DNA of 64,000 nucleotides from Akkermansia muciniphila (GTDB taxonomy: Bacteria > Verrucomicrobiota > Verrucomicrobiia > Verrucomicrobiales > Akkermansiaceae): assembly GCA_945874895.1 (NCBI GenBank), contig CAMCIC010000014.1, forward strand, positions 1 through 64,000. Reading direction: 5' to 3'. Below are positions 26,536 to 36,568 of this stretch, in pieces. Within the stretch, counting starts at the first letter, position 1. Every line of letters begins with the position of its first letter. The translations under genes and the position numbers were made by a program. Under the pieces are notes generated by a model. It was not told where the DNA came from, did not search any database, and saw nothing but the letters and a program-made list of their open reading frames with translations.

Positions 26536-28301
26536 TCGAACAGATCAGAGTAATACTTCTGCGCCATGTCCTTGGTAAGGCGGAGAATATCGGCACTGTA
26601 GGATGCTTTGAGGGCATCGTCCGCCATGACGGAACATTCCGCGTGCGATAGCGAACGGATCGCCTTGCGCACGCTTGGCACCTGATGCGGCCCCACGGAG
26701 AGCTCCTCGACACCAAGACCGATCAGCAATGGGGTGAGGCGGATGTCGCCCGCCATTTCTCCACAAATGCCGGTCCAGATCCCTTCCTTGGCTCCCGCCT
26801 GGATGGTCCGGTGGATCAAGCGGATTACGGCGGGATGAGTGGGGCGATACAGGTCTGCCACGTAGGGATTCACGCGATCGACGGCCAACGTGTATTGGAT
26901 CAAGTCGTTCGTGCCGATCGAGAAGAAGTCCACTTCTTTCGCCAATACATCGGCGATGAGGGCGGCGGAGGGGATTTCGATCATCGCGCCCGTCTGGATG
27001 TTAGGATCAAAAGGAATGTTTTCTCGGTCCAGTTCATCCATGCACTCGCGCAGCATGGCTTTGGCTCGCATCACTTCCGAGAGTCCCGAAACGAGCGGGA
27101 ACATCAAGGCGACCTTGCCCTCGGCGGAGGCGCGCAGTGCGGCACGAAGTTGAGGTTTGAAAATCTCGGGGCGATCTAACGAAACCCGGATGCCGCGCCA
27201 GCCAAGGAAGGGATTGGGCTCGGGCTCGCTGAGGGGCTCGGCGGGCAACTTGTCTCCACCGGAATCCAGAGTGCGAATGATCACGAGATGCGGTGATACC
27301 GCCTTCGAAATCGTGCTGTAAGCCTGCACTTGTTCCATCTCGCCGGGGATGGCATCTTGCTCTTCACTGAGCAGCAGAAATTCTGTCCGATAGAGCCCGA
27401 TGCCAGTGGCTCCCGAATGTTTCACAGCGGGCAGTTCTTCCAGTAGTCCGATGTTTGCCGAGAGCGTGATCCCGCGTCCATCACGTGTGACCGATTCCGC
27501 ATCGCGCAATGATTCCAGCGCTGATCGTGCGCGCAGTTTTTTCTGCTCGATCATCCGGTAGGTATTCAACGTGGCCTCGGTGGGGTGGAGGATGAGCTTT
27601 CCGGTGTAGCCATCGAGAATCGCATGCGTAAGTGCGGTGATGTCGATCACGGCTTCTTCCAGACCGACGACTGCTGGAATGCCCAGCGAGCGGGCGATGA
27701 TGGCGGTGTGTGAGTTGACACTGCCCATTTCCGTGGCGAATCCCAATACCAAACTGCGATCCATGGTCGCGGTGTCTGATGGGTTGAGATCGTAGGCGAT
27801 GAGAATGTGGCGGTCTTCCGGCCGGATGTTCTTGCGCGCGTGACCAGAGTCGAAGGAATTCAGCACTCGCTCGCACACGTCCTCGATATCTGCTGTGCGT
27901 TCGCGCAGATAAGGATCGGGAATTCGGCGCATGGCCTCGAGAAAGTTTTGCATCACCGCATAGAAGGCATATTCGGCATTCTGGCTGCGTTCATCGATGG
28001 CGAGATGTACGCGCTTGAGCAGTGCTTGATCCTCGAGCACCATGATGTGAGCCTCAAAGATCCGCGATTCCTCATCAGACGAAAGTTCCGCCAGACGGTT
28101 CTGGATCTCGGCGAGTTCCTCCTTGGCCCGATGCACCGCATCATCGAAACGCGTGTGCTCGATGGCTACGTTGACCTCGCTGACCTCATACACCTCTGGT
28201 GCGGAAAACCCACGTGCAGTCACATGGATCGGGGCGATGGCGATGCCGGGAGATACGGGGATCCCCTGGATGATCGTCTCGACGGGTGAAGTGCAGGGCA
28301 T
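26532..28301 (-). CDS. ptsI: Phosphoenolpyruvate-protein phosphotransferase (PTS enzyme I)
   Basis: GIPVSPGIAIAP, SHTAIIARSLGIPAVVG, GIGLYRTEFLLL, FFSIGTNDLIQYTLAVDRVN, ICGEMAGD. Confidence 0.95.
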   Translation of the reverse strand: MPCTSPVETIIQGIPVSPGIAIAPIHVTARGFSAPEVYEVSEVNVAIEHTRFDDAVHRAKEELAEIQNRLAELSSDEESRIFEAHIMVLEDQALLKRVHLAIDERSQNAEYAFYAVMQNFLEAMRRIPDPYLRERTADIEDVCERVLNSFDSGHARKNIRPEDRHILIAYDLNPSDTATMDRSLVLGFATEMGSVNSHTAIIARSLGIPAVVGLEEAVIDITALTHAILDGYTGKLILHPTEATLNTYRMIEQKKLRARSALESLRDAESVTRDGRGITLSANIGLLEELPAVKHSGATGIGLYRTEFLLLSEEQDAIPGEMEQVQAYSTISKAVSPHLVIIRTLDSGGDKLPAEPLSEPEPNPFLGWRGIRVSLDRPEIFKPQLRAALRASAEGKVALMFPLVSGLSEVMRAKAMLRECMDELDRENIPFDPNIQTGAMIEIPSAALIADVLAKEVDFFSIGTNDLIQYTLAVDRVNPYVADLYRPTHPAVIRLIHRTIQAGAKEGIWTGICGEMAGDIRLTPLLIGLGVEELSVGPHQVPSVRKAIRSLSHAECSVMADDALKASYSADILRLTKDMAQKYYSDLFE

Positions 28302-28375
28302 TGTGATGGAGATTCTGTCGGCACGAGGCTTTGACTGTCAAGCTGATTCGGCTCAAATGGGACGGTCGAAACGCA

Positions 28376-29710
28376 TCATGGCATCCCCTGTTCAAACCGC
28401 GCGCGCAGGGAATCGAGGCGCTCCTTGATTTTTTTCTCGTGGCCATTGCTACTAGGAGTGTAGTAGTTTTTTCCTTCCGGTAGGTAGGCTTGGGGCACGT
28501 AGTTTTCTGGATAGTCGTGGCTGTAGAGGTATTCCAACTCGGCGTCTTGGGTGCCGGAGCGGGAGGCGAGGGACTTGCGGCTTTTGGTGCGCAGGTGCTG
28601 GGGCACGGCAAGCGTGCGGCCTTGCGCCACATCTTCCATCGCGCGGTTGAGGCCCATGTAGGCGGCATTCGATTTCGCAGCGGCGGCGAGATAGACGGCG
28701 GCGTGGGCGAGGGGAATGCGGCCCTCGGGCATGCCGATGAATTCGAGGGCGTGGTGGGCATCGATGGCGATGCGCAGCGCCGCGGGATCGGCAAGTCCCA
28801 CGTCCTCGCTGGCGAGAATCACCAGACGGCGGGAGATGAATCGCGGGTCCTCTCCGGCATGCAGCATTTTTGCCAGCCAATACAGGGCAGCATCTGGATC
28901 GGAGCCACGGATGGATTTGATGAAGGCAGAAATGGTATCGTAGTGGTTGTCCTCATCATAGGCGATGGACTTTTTCTGGATCGATTCTTCCGCCACTTCT
29001 AACGAAAGATGGATGCTGCCGTCATCCTCCGCTACTGTGGTGAGAACGGCGAGTTCCAGAGCTGTGAGAGCCTTGCGCACGTCGCCATCCGATTTCTCGG
29101 CGATGTGGTGCAAAGCGGCTTCCTCTACTACGATGGCCAGATGCCCCAGACCTCGTTCGGTATCAGTGAGCGCCGCACGCATCACCGGCAGAAGTTCCGC
29201 TGTTGCAACCGGTTCCAGTTGGAAAATCTGCGAACGCGAGGTCAGCGGGGAATTGATGTGAAAAAACGGGTTGTGGGTCGTGGCTCCGATGAAGCGGATA
29301 GCGCCGCGCTCAATGTGGGGCAGCAGCACATCCTGCTGCGATTTGTTGAAACGGTGGATTTCATCGATGAACAGGATCGTCGTCTGTCCGCGCATCTCGC
29401 GGTAGTGACGAGCCTGATCGATCTTCGCGCGGATTTCCGCGACATTGGACTCCACGCCGTTGAGCGACTCGAATCGCGATCCCGTCATGCGTGCCACCAC
29501 GGTGGCAAGTGAGGTTTTCCCTGTGCCCGGTGGTCCGTAAAAAATGAGTGAAGTAAAACGATCCGATTCGATGGCGCGCCGCAACAGTTTGCCAGGTGCG
29601 AGGATGTGTTGCTGCCCAGCGATTTCATCCAGATGCCGTGGCCGCATGCGCGAAGCGAGGGGCTCGCGGTGCGGGTCCTGCGGTATGGGCTGGGAAAAAA
29701 GGTCGGACAT
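28376..29710 (-). CDS. rarA: Replication-associated recombination protein A (AAA ATPase)
   Basis: ASRMRPRHLDEIAGQQHILAPGKLLRRAIESDR, YGPPGTGKTSLA, LFIDEIHRFNKSQQD, IGATTHNPFFHINSPLTSRSQIF. Confidence 0.94.
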   Translation of the reverse strand: MSDLFSQPIPQDPHREPLASRMRPRHLDEIAGQQHILAPGKLLRRAIESDRFTSLIFYGPPGTGKTSLATVVARMTGSRFESLNGVESNVAEIRAKIDQARHYREMRGQTTILFIDEIHRFNKSQQDVLLPHIERGAIRFIGATTHNPFFHINSPLTSRSQIFQLEPVATAELLPVMRAALTDTERGLGHLAIVVEEAALHHIAEKSDGDVRKALTALELAVLTTVAEDDGSIHLSLEVAEESIQKKSIAYDEDNHYDTISAFIKSIRGSDPDAALYWLAKMLHAGEDPRFISRRLVILASEDVGLADPAALRIAIDAHHALEFIGMPEGRIPLAHAAVYLAAAAKSNAAYMGLNRAMEDVAQGRTLAVPQHLRTKSRKSLASRSGTQDAELEYLYSHDYPENYVPQAYLPEGKNYYTPSSNGHEKKIKERLDSLRARFEQGMP

Positions 29711-29789
29711 GGAACGAAATATTGCGAATGAGTGTGAAACAGAGTGACCCAGTGCTGGGATCATGGCAAATCCCAATTTCCTCGCCAAA

Positions 29790-32700
29790 TCATCGCGGTG
29801 CGCCCCGCTGGATCCATTCCAGCACTGCCTTCTGGAGGCTGGGTGATACGCTGGGCAATGGATACGGAGGCATGCTGCCACTTTGAATCATCCCATAGAG
29901 CATGCTTCTGCGGGCGTCATTCGGGCGCACCTTGCTGATCAATCCTTCGTAGGTGCTGTAGTCGTGCTGAGTGCCGGGGCCGTGGCACATGAGGCAGTGT
30001 GTTTCTAACAAATTTTTGCGGATCCATGGGTAATTCAGGTCTTCCACACGGTAAGTGACTTCGGACGTCACGGCGCGATTCCTGATTTCTCGTCCGGCCA
30101 ACCGATCAAAATGCTCGATGATTTTCTGATAGGTGTCGCCATTGTTCGTCACGGTAGGAACCGTGAGAGTCACCGGTCGTTCCGCAGCGGTGGGTTTTCC
30201 CCAAGGTGCATCAGGGTGGAGCCTTTGCACCGTGGCGTAGACATCAACGGGCACCTGACTGCCATCGCTAGCCAGCAATGTCAGGTGAAGGTGCAGACAC
30301 ATGGCGGGTAGCAGGTCGCTGATCGCGATGAAGACTTCATTCTTGCTCTCGGCGGAAACGATGGTTTCCACTTGCAAGCGGTCGTGACCGATGGCATCGG
30401 GTTTTTTCACCGAGTATTCTGCCGAGCCGTAGGTTTGGGGTGAGTCGATGTAATTCCACTCTTGGACAAAGCACTGCGAGGCATCGGGCAATCGACCAAG
30501 GGGCTTGTTGAACGATAGCAGGATGCCATTGCGATGCGCCCGCCACCCTGTCACGTGCATCGCTTTTTTTCCCGTGTAGCGAATCCGGTGCAGGCAGCCT
30601 TCTGCGACTCCGTAATCACCCCAACCGTCGAGGCCGGCGACGAAAACCTGTCCGTCTCGCGGTTGTTGAGCCACACGGCACGCACCACTGCGAAAGATCC
30701 CCGAATGAGGAATGAGCATCGCCTGAGGTGTGCCATCGCAGACATCGCGCAGCAGGGTATACCAGGTCCCGTTTCCGAAGCTCACTCCGAGAATCGATCT
30801 CCCCAAGGGGCCGAAACGGTCGTCGGCGAGAAACAAACGGCTGCCGGGTGAGTTGTCTATGCCTCGCGGCAGGTAGATGAGCCTCTTGTGCTTGGCAACG
30901 CTCTGTCCGTTTTCCGGGTGATCGGATTCAAAGATCGTGCAGGTGCCATTTTCCAGATTGCCTTCTGAGGAATCGGAAAGGGTCAGACCATCGGACCGCA
31001 CACCGATGCCTAACGGATTCCTCGCGCCCTGACCGATCTGTTGGAGATGCTCTCCATCGGCACTGAGACGATAGATGCCACCGTTGGTGTTGAAGATGAA
31101 ATCGCCCATGCTGTCGCACCGCAAATCGCGCCCGTTCTCACAGTTGTTGGGCAGTATCATGCGGTTGACCCGCTGATAGTGATCGGCCTCGCCATTCTGA
31201 TCACGATCGCTCAGGCGGATGAGATGATGGCGCACATGAACGTGCGGTTCCCCCCCCACAACCACCAAGCCCATGGGCAGATCCAATCCTGCGGCTAATC
31301 GTTGCCAGCGTATTTCCGTTAGATCGCCATGAAGTCCAGTCACACGCCAGACATCACCGACCAAGGTGCAGACATAAGCGATGCCGGTTTCGTCGAAACC
31401 GATGCCGCTGATGGTCATCGGCGCACGATCGGGATTGGTGAAGGGGACAGGGATGTCATCGATTTCATAATCGCTGCCACGGGCTTCTGGGTCGGCATTT
31501 AGATGTCCTTTGACGATGATTTCTCCACTGAACTCCTTGGCCGTGGGCACTGTTTGATCCGTCGGATTCTGTTGCGTGAAGGAATGTTCTTTCAGTAAGG
31601 CCATGGCAACTTCGATTTCATCGACGTGGCCGATCCAGGAGGTGAGTCGCAGTTGGTCTTCTGCATGGATGCTTTGCAGGGAGAGGGATGCGCCATTTTC
31701 CGCTACCTCGGCACGCAGTTGGCCCAAGGTTCCCAGATGATGGATCGACGCCTGCTTGCCGCAACGCTGAAGAATCAACATTGCGCCTTTGATCTTTTCG
31801 ATTCTTGTCTCGGTCGATTTTGCATCCCATGGGATGACTGGCTGCGGGAAATGCAGCTGCAGGGGCTTCACAATCGGAGCGGTAAAGTCCCATCGGCGTT
31901 GCAGGGCGTTGATTTTATCGTCGCTGGAAGACAGCAACTCTGGCTGGTCCTTCACGAGTGTGCCATCGATCTCCCAACAAAACACCGCGCGGTTGTTTTC
32001 CCAAGAGTAGCTGCGCCATGAGGCGATGGATTGCCCTTCGCGGCTCCATTCGTGATCCGCACCGCGCAGCACAGGTGTGCCGTCGATCTTCATGCGCATG
32101 CCAAACCGATCGACTGCCAACCCAAATGGGTGCTCTTCGCTGCATAGTCGGGCGGATGGAAAAAAGCGCCGAAGTCCGGCGTTGCGGGTATCGAAGGCGA
32201 TCAATGCCGTATCATTTTTTCTCGCGATGCGATAGAGCAATTCGCCGCTGCCCGCTCTGCTGGTGACTCGCGTGAATTCGGGTCCGGTCGCACGCACAGC
32301 CTGGCTGCTGGTTTTTTCATTCGTGGCACCCCAGTGTCCGCGGCGTCCACCGTCCAGGCCGGGGTAGGGCGGGAGCAAACGCTGCGCTGCGTTTTCTGGT
32401 TTGAGATGATGCATTGCTTGCCGACGGTAGAAGTCGTAGATCCGGTATTGATTGAGGTCTCCTTCGCTGAATCGTTTGTTGGTCCGACCCTCCTCGGTTC
32501 TGCAATAAGGTTCCGCACTGAGGTTGGTGCGCAGTGGCGCAGCATCGTAGGGTCCAGCCATCGCCGTGTTCAAGATTACTGCTTGAACCAAGAGCATGCT
32601 GCGCTGAAGAGGTGCACCGATCATGATGTTACCTTCATCTAACGCTGGGTGCGCTCTCATGTTTTCAGGAAACGAAACGATTTCCCTGATGAGGCGGCGG

Positions 32701-32954
32701 TGGGATTCGATTGACGAACACCCTAGGGTTCGTGCTACCATGCGTCGCGATGCCGAAAAACCGATCCACGCCAGCAAAAAATGTGTTGTTTGTCTGCACC
32801 GGAAATACTTGCCGCAGCCCCATGGCGGAGGGCCTTTTCCGCAAGGCGCTCGGCACTCGTCAGGACTGGGTCGTGTGCTCTGCCGGAGTCGCGGCGAGCG
32901 TGGGAAGCCGCGAGAGTCGCGATACCGCCAAGGTGCTGTCCGATCGCGCGGCAT
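29790..32954 (-). CDS. DUF6797-like / PVC-type c-type cytochrome domain protein (true start likely downstream of the ORF start)
   Basis: PYDAAPLRTNLSAEPYCRTEEGRTNKRFS..., propeller-like segment (ISGIGFDETGIAYVCTLVGDVWRVTGL...), C-terminal heme motif CLMCHGPG...MPPYPLPSVSPSLQKAVLEWIQRGAP. Confidence 0.72.
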   Translation of the reverse strand: MPRDRTAPWRYRDSRGFPRSPRLRQSTRPSPDECRAPCGKGPPPWGCGKYFRCRQTTHFLLAWIGFSASRRMVARTLGCSSIESHRRLIREIVSFPENMRAHPALDEGNIMIGAPLQRSMLLVQAVILNTAMAGPYDAAPLRTNLSAEPYCRTEEGRTNKRFSEGDLNQYRIYDFYRRQAMHHLKPENAAQRLLPPYPGLDGGRRGHWGATNEKTSSQAVRATGPEFTRVTSRAGSGELLYRIARKNDTALIAFDTRNAGLRRFFPSARLCSEEHPFGLAVDRFGMRMKIDGTPVLRGADHEWSREGQSIASWRSYSWENNRAVFCWEIDGTLVKDQPELLSSSDDKINALQRRWDFTAPIVKPLQLHFPQPVIPWDAKSTETRIEKIKGAMLILQRCGKQASIHHLGTLGQLRAEVAENGASLSLQSIHAEDQLRLTSWIGHVDEIEVAMALLKEHSFTQQNPTDQTVPTAKEFSGEIIVKGHLNADPEARGSDYEIDDIPVPFTNPDRAPMTISGIGFDETGIAYVCTLVGDVWRVTGLHGDLTEIRWQRLAAGLDLPMGLVVVGGEPHVHVRHHLIRLSDRDQNGEADHYQRVNRMILPNNCENGRDLRCDSMGDFIFNTNGGIYRLSADGEHLQQIGQGARNPLGIGVRSDGLTLSDSSEGNLENGTCTIFESDHPENGQSVAKHKRLIYLPRGIDNSPGSRLFLADDRFGPLGRSILGVSFGNGTWYTLLRDVCDGTPQAMLIPHSGIFRSGACRVAQQPRDGQVFVAGLDGWGDYGVAEGCLHRIRYTGKKAMHVTGWRAHRNGILLSFNKPLGRLPDASQCFVQEWNYIDSPQTYGSAEYSVKKPDAIGHDRLQVETIVSAESKNEVFIAISDLLPAMCLHLHLTLLASDGSQVPVDVYATVQRLHPDAPWGKPTAAERPVTLTVPTVTNNGDTYQKIIEHFDRLAGREIRNRAVTSEVTYRVEDLNYPWIRKNLLETHCLMCHGPGTQHDYSTYEGLISKVRPNDARRSMLYGMIQSGSMPPYPLPSVSPSLQKAVLEWIQRGAPR

Positions 32955-33247
32955 CCTTGACGAATTTCCGCAGCCAACAAGTCAGCGAGAGGATGATCGA
33001 AGAGGCCGATGCCGTGTTTGCCATGACACTGGGTCACTTGTCGGCATTGGAGTATGATTTTCCTGATCACACCGATAAATTTTACCTGTTAGGCGATTTT
33101 GTGGATGACCCGGCCTTGGCGGGGGATGTGCCGGATCCGATCGGGCAGGGATCGCGCGCTTATCAAGAAGTGGCGCAGGTTCTTGAGGCTGCTTTTCCCG
33201 GAGTGTTACGGTTTTTGGAGGCTGACGGGTCCCAAGAGACAAAATAA
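32750..33247 (+). CDS. Low-molecular-weight protein tyrosine/arginine phosphatase
   Basis: NVLFVCTGNTCRSPMAEGLFRKAL P-loop at the N-terminus; DDPALAGDVPDP. Confidence 0.9.
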   Translation: MPKNRSTPAKNVLFVCTGNTCRSPMAEGLFRKALGTRQDWVVCSAGVAASVGSRESRDTAKVLSDRAASLTNFRSQQVSERMIEEADAVFAMTLGHLSALEYDFPDHTDKFYLLGDFVDDPALAGDVPDPIGQGSRAYQEVAQVLEAAFPGVLRFLEADGSQETK

Positions 33248-33324
33248 TCACTGCGACCGCAATTCGTGGTTGAAAATCAGTGCATCGCAGTGCATCTCTT
33301 GCACGTCCTTCAAGACTTAACCTG

Positions 33325-34998
33325 ATGAGCCAAAAAACAGTGCGCGTAGCAGTCGGTGCCGATCACGGCGGAGTGGAAATCAAGAATGCGGTTGTGGCCG
33401 CGCTGACCCAATGTGGTTGCGATGTCCAGGATCTGGGCACCCACGGTCACGACTCCGTGAACTACGCCGATTACGGCAATCTGGTTGCCATTGGCGTGGC
33501 CGATGGTAGCTATGATTTCGGTGTCCTGTGCTGCACCTCTGGTGTAGGCATGTCCATCACCGCAAACCGTCACCGCGGAGTTCGCGCCGCTAACGTTTCC
33601 TCGATCGAAGACGCCGTCACCACCCGTGAGCACAACGATGCGAATGTGCTTTGCTTGGGAGCCAAGTCCGTGGATGCCGAGACCGCCCAAGCCATGGCCG
33701 AGGCTTTTGTGAAAGCAGCCTTCGCCGAAGGACGCCACAGCTGCCGCGTTGCGGCCAGCTCGGGCAGTCGCATCGAGGTCACCGATCCAGCGGTATTTGA
33801 CGCGATCCGCGCTGAAGAAAAACGCCAGCGCAATAACATTGAGCTCATCGCCTCGGAAAATTTTGCCTCTCCCGCTGTGATGGAGGCCCAAGGGTCTGTG
33901 CTTACCAACAAATATGCCGAGGGCTACCCCGGTCGCCGCTGGTATGGTGGTTGCGAAAATGTGGATGTGATCGAGCAACTGGCCATCGATCGCCTGAAGG
34001 AGGTTTTCGGCGCGGAACATGCCAACGTGCAACCACATTCGGGCTCCCAAGCAAATACGGCTGTCTACTTCTCCGTGCTCAAGCCCGGCGATCGAATCCT
34101 CACCATGGATCTCGCTCACGGTGGTCACTTGACTCACGGTCATAAAGCGAACTTCTCCGGTAAATTCTACGATGTCGTCCACTACGGTGTGAGTCAGGAA
34201 GATGAGCGTATCGACTACGATTTGCTGGAAAAAATGGCACACGAATCCAAACCGGCTCTCCTCACCTGTGGCGCCAGTGCATACTCCCGCATCATCGATT
34301 TCGAACGCATGAGCAAAATCGCTCGCGACGTGGGGGCTTATCTTTTTGTTGATATGGCTCACATTGCCGGTCTGGTAGCGGGCGGCGTGCATCCGAATCC
34401 CGTGCCCTATGCCGACTTCGTCACCTCCACCACCCATAAATCCCTGCGCGGACCTCGCGGTGGTGTGATTCTCTGCAAAGAGGAATTTGCGAAAAAAATC
34501 GATGCTCAGGTTTTCCCCGGCATCCAAGGCGGTCCGCTCATGCACGTCATCGCTGCCAAGGCAATCTGCTTCGGTGAGGCGCTTAAGCCCGAGTTCAAAT
34601 CATACCAACAACAGGTCGTGAAGAACGCCCAGGCCATGGCGACGCGCCTCACGGAACACGGCTTTCGTATCGTTTCCGGTGGCACCGATAACCACGTCAT
34701 GCTGGTCGACCTGCGTGGCAAAAAATTGAACGGAACTCTCGCTTCGCATGCGCTCGATGAAGCGGGCATCACCGTGAACAAAAACTCGATTCCCTTCGAT
34801 ACCGGCACACCCATGAAACCCAGCGGCATCCGCATCGGTACTCCCGCCGTTACGACCCGTGGCATGAAGGAGGCCGATATCGTGAAAGTAGCCGACTTCA
34901 TCAACGAGGCTCTGAATACGCCCGAAGACGAAGCCAAGCTCCATGCCCTGCGCGACGAGGTCTTTGCCTTCAATCGCTCTTTCCCCATGCCCTGGTGA
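33325..34998 (+). CDS. rpiB-glyA: Fused ribose-5-phosphate isomerase B / serine hydroxymethyltransferase
   Basis: Rpi[17 protein letters not shown]...[23 protein letters not shown]...[64 protein letters not shown]...[12 protein letters not shown]. Confidence 0.95.
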   Translation: MSQKTVRVAVGADHGGVEIKNAVVAALTQCGCDVQDLGTHGHDSVNYADYGNLVAIGVADGSYDFGVLCCTSGVGMSITANRHRGVRAANVSSIEDAVTTREHNDANVLCLGAKSVDAETAQAMAEAFVKAAFAEGRHSCRVAASSGSRIEVTDPAVFDAIRAEEKRQRNNIELIASENFASPAVMEAQGSVLTNKYAEGYPGRRWYGGCENVDVIEQLAIDRLKEVFGAEHANVQPHSGSQANTAVYFSVLKPGDRILTMDLAHGGHLTHGHKANFSGKFYDVVHYGVSQEDERIDYDLLEKMAHESKPALLTCGASAYSRIIDFERMSKIARDVGAYLFVDMAHIAGLVAGGVHPNPVPYADFVTSTTHKSLRGPRGGVILCKEEFAKKIDAQVFPGIQGGPLMHVIAAKAICFGEALKPEFKSYQQQVVKNAQAMATRLTEHGFRIVSGGTDNHVMLVDLRGKKLNGTLASHALDEAGITVNKNSIPFDTGTPMKPSGIRIGTPAVTTRGMKEADIVKVADFINEALNTPEDEAKLHALRDEVFAFNRSFPMPW

Positions 34999-35207
34999 TT
35001 AGGGGGGGGCGGACATCCGTTCGTCTTTTCCATGGATCGAGGTTCTGAACGCGGTGAAGTGATGGATGTTTCGCTGTTCCGTTCTGCTTGACTCCTTCGC
35101 GGCGCTGATGTGTCAAAGGGAGAAGCTTGAAGATTTTTGATCATACGAAATAACGTCACATTTTGCACGTGCGCCGTGTCGTTCACCCATAGAAAAAGCA
35201 AAGAGTC

Positions 35208-35975
35208 ATGATGAATAGAAGAAATTTCATTTCCAACAGCGTTGCCGGTATGGGTGTTGCAGCGCTTTCTTCCAGCGCCAGTGGGGAACTCCCAGCTCGC
35301 ATCCATGGGAACAACGACTCTTGGCCCTCTTTTCCAAAAGGCAGTCGCCTATTGTTTCAGGGCGATTCCATCACGGACATGAACCGTGGACGGAACCTGA
35401 GTGATCGCAATCATTACCTCGGTCACAGTTATGTTTATCTTATCGCGGCAAGGCTTGGGGTAGAAATGCCGGAAGCCCAATTGGATATCCATAACAGAGG
35501 AATCAGCGGTCATACGGTCGCAGATCTTCGAAAACGTTGGAATACTGATGCCATCGATATCAAACCAGACCTGCTCAGTATTCTCATCGGCACCAATGAT
35601 GTGGGACGCAGAGTGAAGGCGGAACTTTTTGAGTCGGACTACCGTGCGATTCTTGATGCGAGTATGAAATCGAATCCTGATCTGAGGTTGGTGTTGCTGG
35701 ATCCCTTTGTGCTGCGGACGGGTATCCTACTCGAGGAGTCTGCTTGGTCTTACCGGCGCGAAGCCACAGATCAGATGCGCATGATTGTAGCTCGCCTGGC
35801 CAAGGACTACCAAGCGGTCCATGTCAAAACCCAGGAAATTTTTGACGTTGCCGCAAAAACAGTGGCTCCCGAACATTGGATCTGGGATGGGGTGCATCCT
35901 CTTCCTCAGGGACATGAACTCATAGCTCGCAACTGGCTGAGGGAAGTTGGCGCGCGCTGGCCTTCGTCGAAGTAA
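35208..35975 (+). CDS. SGNH/GDSL hydrolase family protein with Tat-like signal
   Basis: MMNRRNFISNSVAGMGVAAL; RLLFQGDSITDMNR; ILIGTNDVG; DGVHPLPQGHELIA. Confidence 0.88.
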   Translation: MMNRRNFISNSVAGMGVAALSSSASGELPARIHGNNDSWPSFPKGSRLLFQGDSITDMNRGRNLSDRNHYLGHSYVYLIAARLGVEMPEAQLDIHNRGISGHTVADLRKRWNTDAIDIKPDLLSILIGTNDVGRRVKAELFESDYRAILDASMKSNPDLRLVLLDPFVLRTGILLEESAWSYRREATDQMRMIVARLAKDYQAVHVKTQEIFDVAAKTVAPEHWIWDGVHPLPQGHELIARNWLREVGARWPSSK

Positions 35976-36075
35976 CGACAGCACATGCTCGGTTGAGCGC
36001 AAGGTCACGGCAGGTGATGGCGCCTAGTCGATCATCATGATTTTCATAGGGGCAGATCAGAACACCCTGTCTCGA

Positions 36076-36117
36076 AAAAAAAAACGCGCCCTGCTGCGAA
36101 GCGGGACGCGTTTTTTT
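36076..36117. terminator. Bidirectional intrinsic terminator
   Basis: AAAAAACGCGCCCTGCTGCGAAGCGGGACGCGTTTTTTT. Confidence 0.8.
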
Positions 36118-36140
36118 GGAGAAAGAAGGGGGAGTGATGA

Positions 36141-36443
36141 TCACTCTTCCGCGTTGGCGAAGTCCGAGTGAGCCTCGTTGACTCGTTTGCCACCCTTGTA
36201 TTCCTTGCCGATTTTTTCCACCAAGCCGCGGGTGACGAGGTTTTGCAGTTTCTCGTAGGCGCGCAAACGAAGCATTTCTTCACCACCAGAGACTGCATTG
36301 CGCAGTTTGAGTCTCTCAAACGTACGCTCGAACAACTCGTTGAATGGGAAGATTTTGTCTTCCATAAGGACACTGACAAGTTCATCGGTAACATGGTCAG
36401 GGAGGCGTCGTGAGAAGCGTGTGCGTTTCGTTGTGGTTGCCAT
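36141..36443 (-). CDS. Conserved hypothetical small protein
   Basis: MATTTKRTRFSRRLPDHVTDELVSVLMEDKIFPFNELFERTFERLKLRN; between a terminator and an AT-rich upstream region. Confidence 0.6.
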   Translation of the reverse strand: MATTTKRTRFSRRLPDHVTDELVSVLMEDKIFPFNELFERTFERLKLRNAVSGGEEMLRLRAYEKLQNLVTRGLVEKIGKEYKGGKRVNEAHSDFANAEE

Positions 36444-36568
36444 AACGCGGTTATCATAGCACACATGCTCTGGAAAGCGAGGGAAAAAATTGCCGGATCA
36501 GCACAAATGCCATGGTTTTGTCAAGACTAAATGATTAATTTTTGCGAAATAAATGGCAATCATTGCCT

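Noticed and set aside
33325-34998. RpiB-GlyA as an assembly artefact
   Set aside because: One continuous frame with both domains apparently full-length and a short natural linker; no sign of duplicated or missing sequence at the junction.
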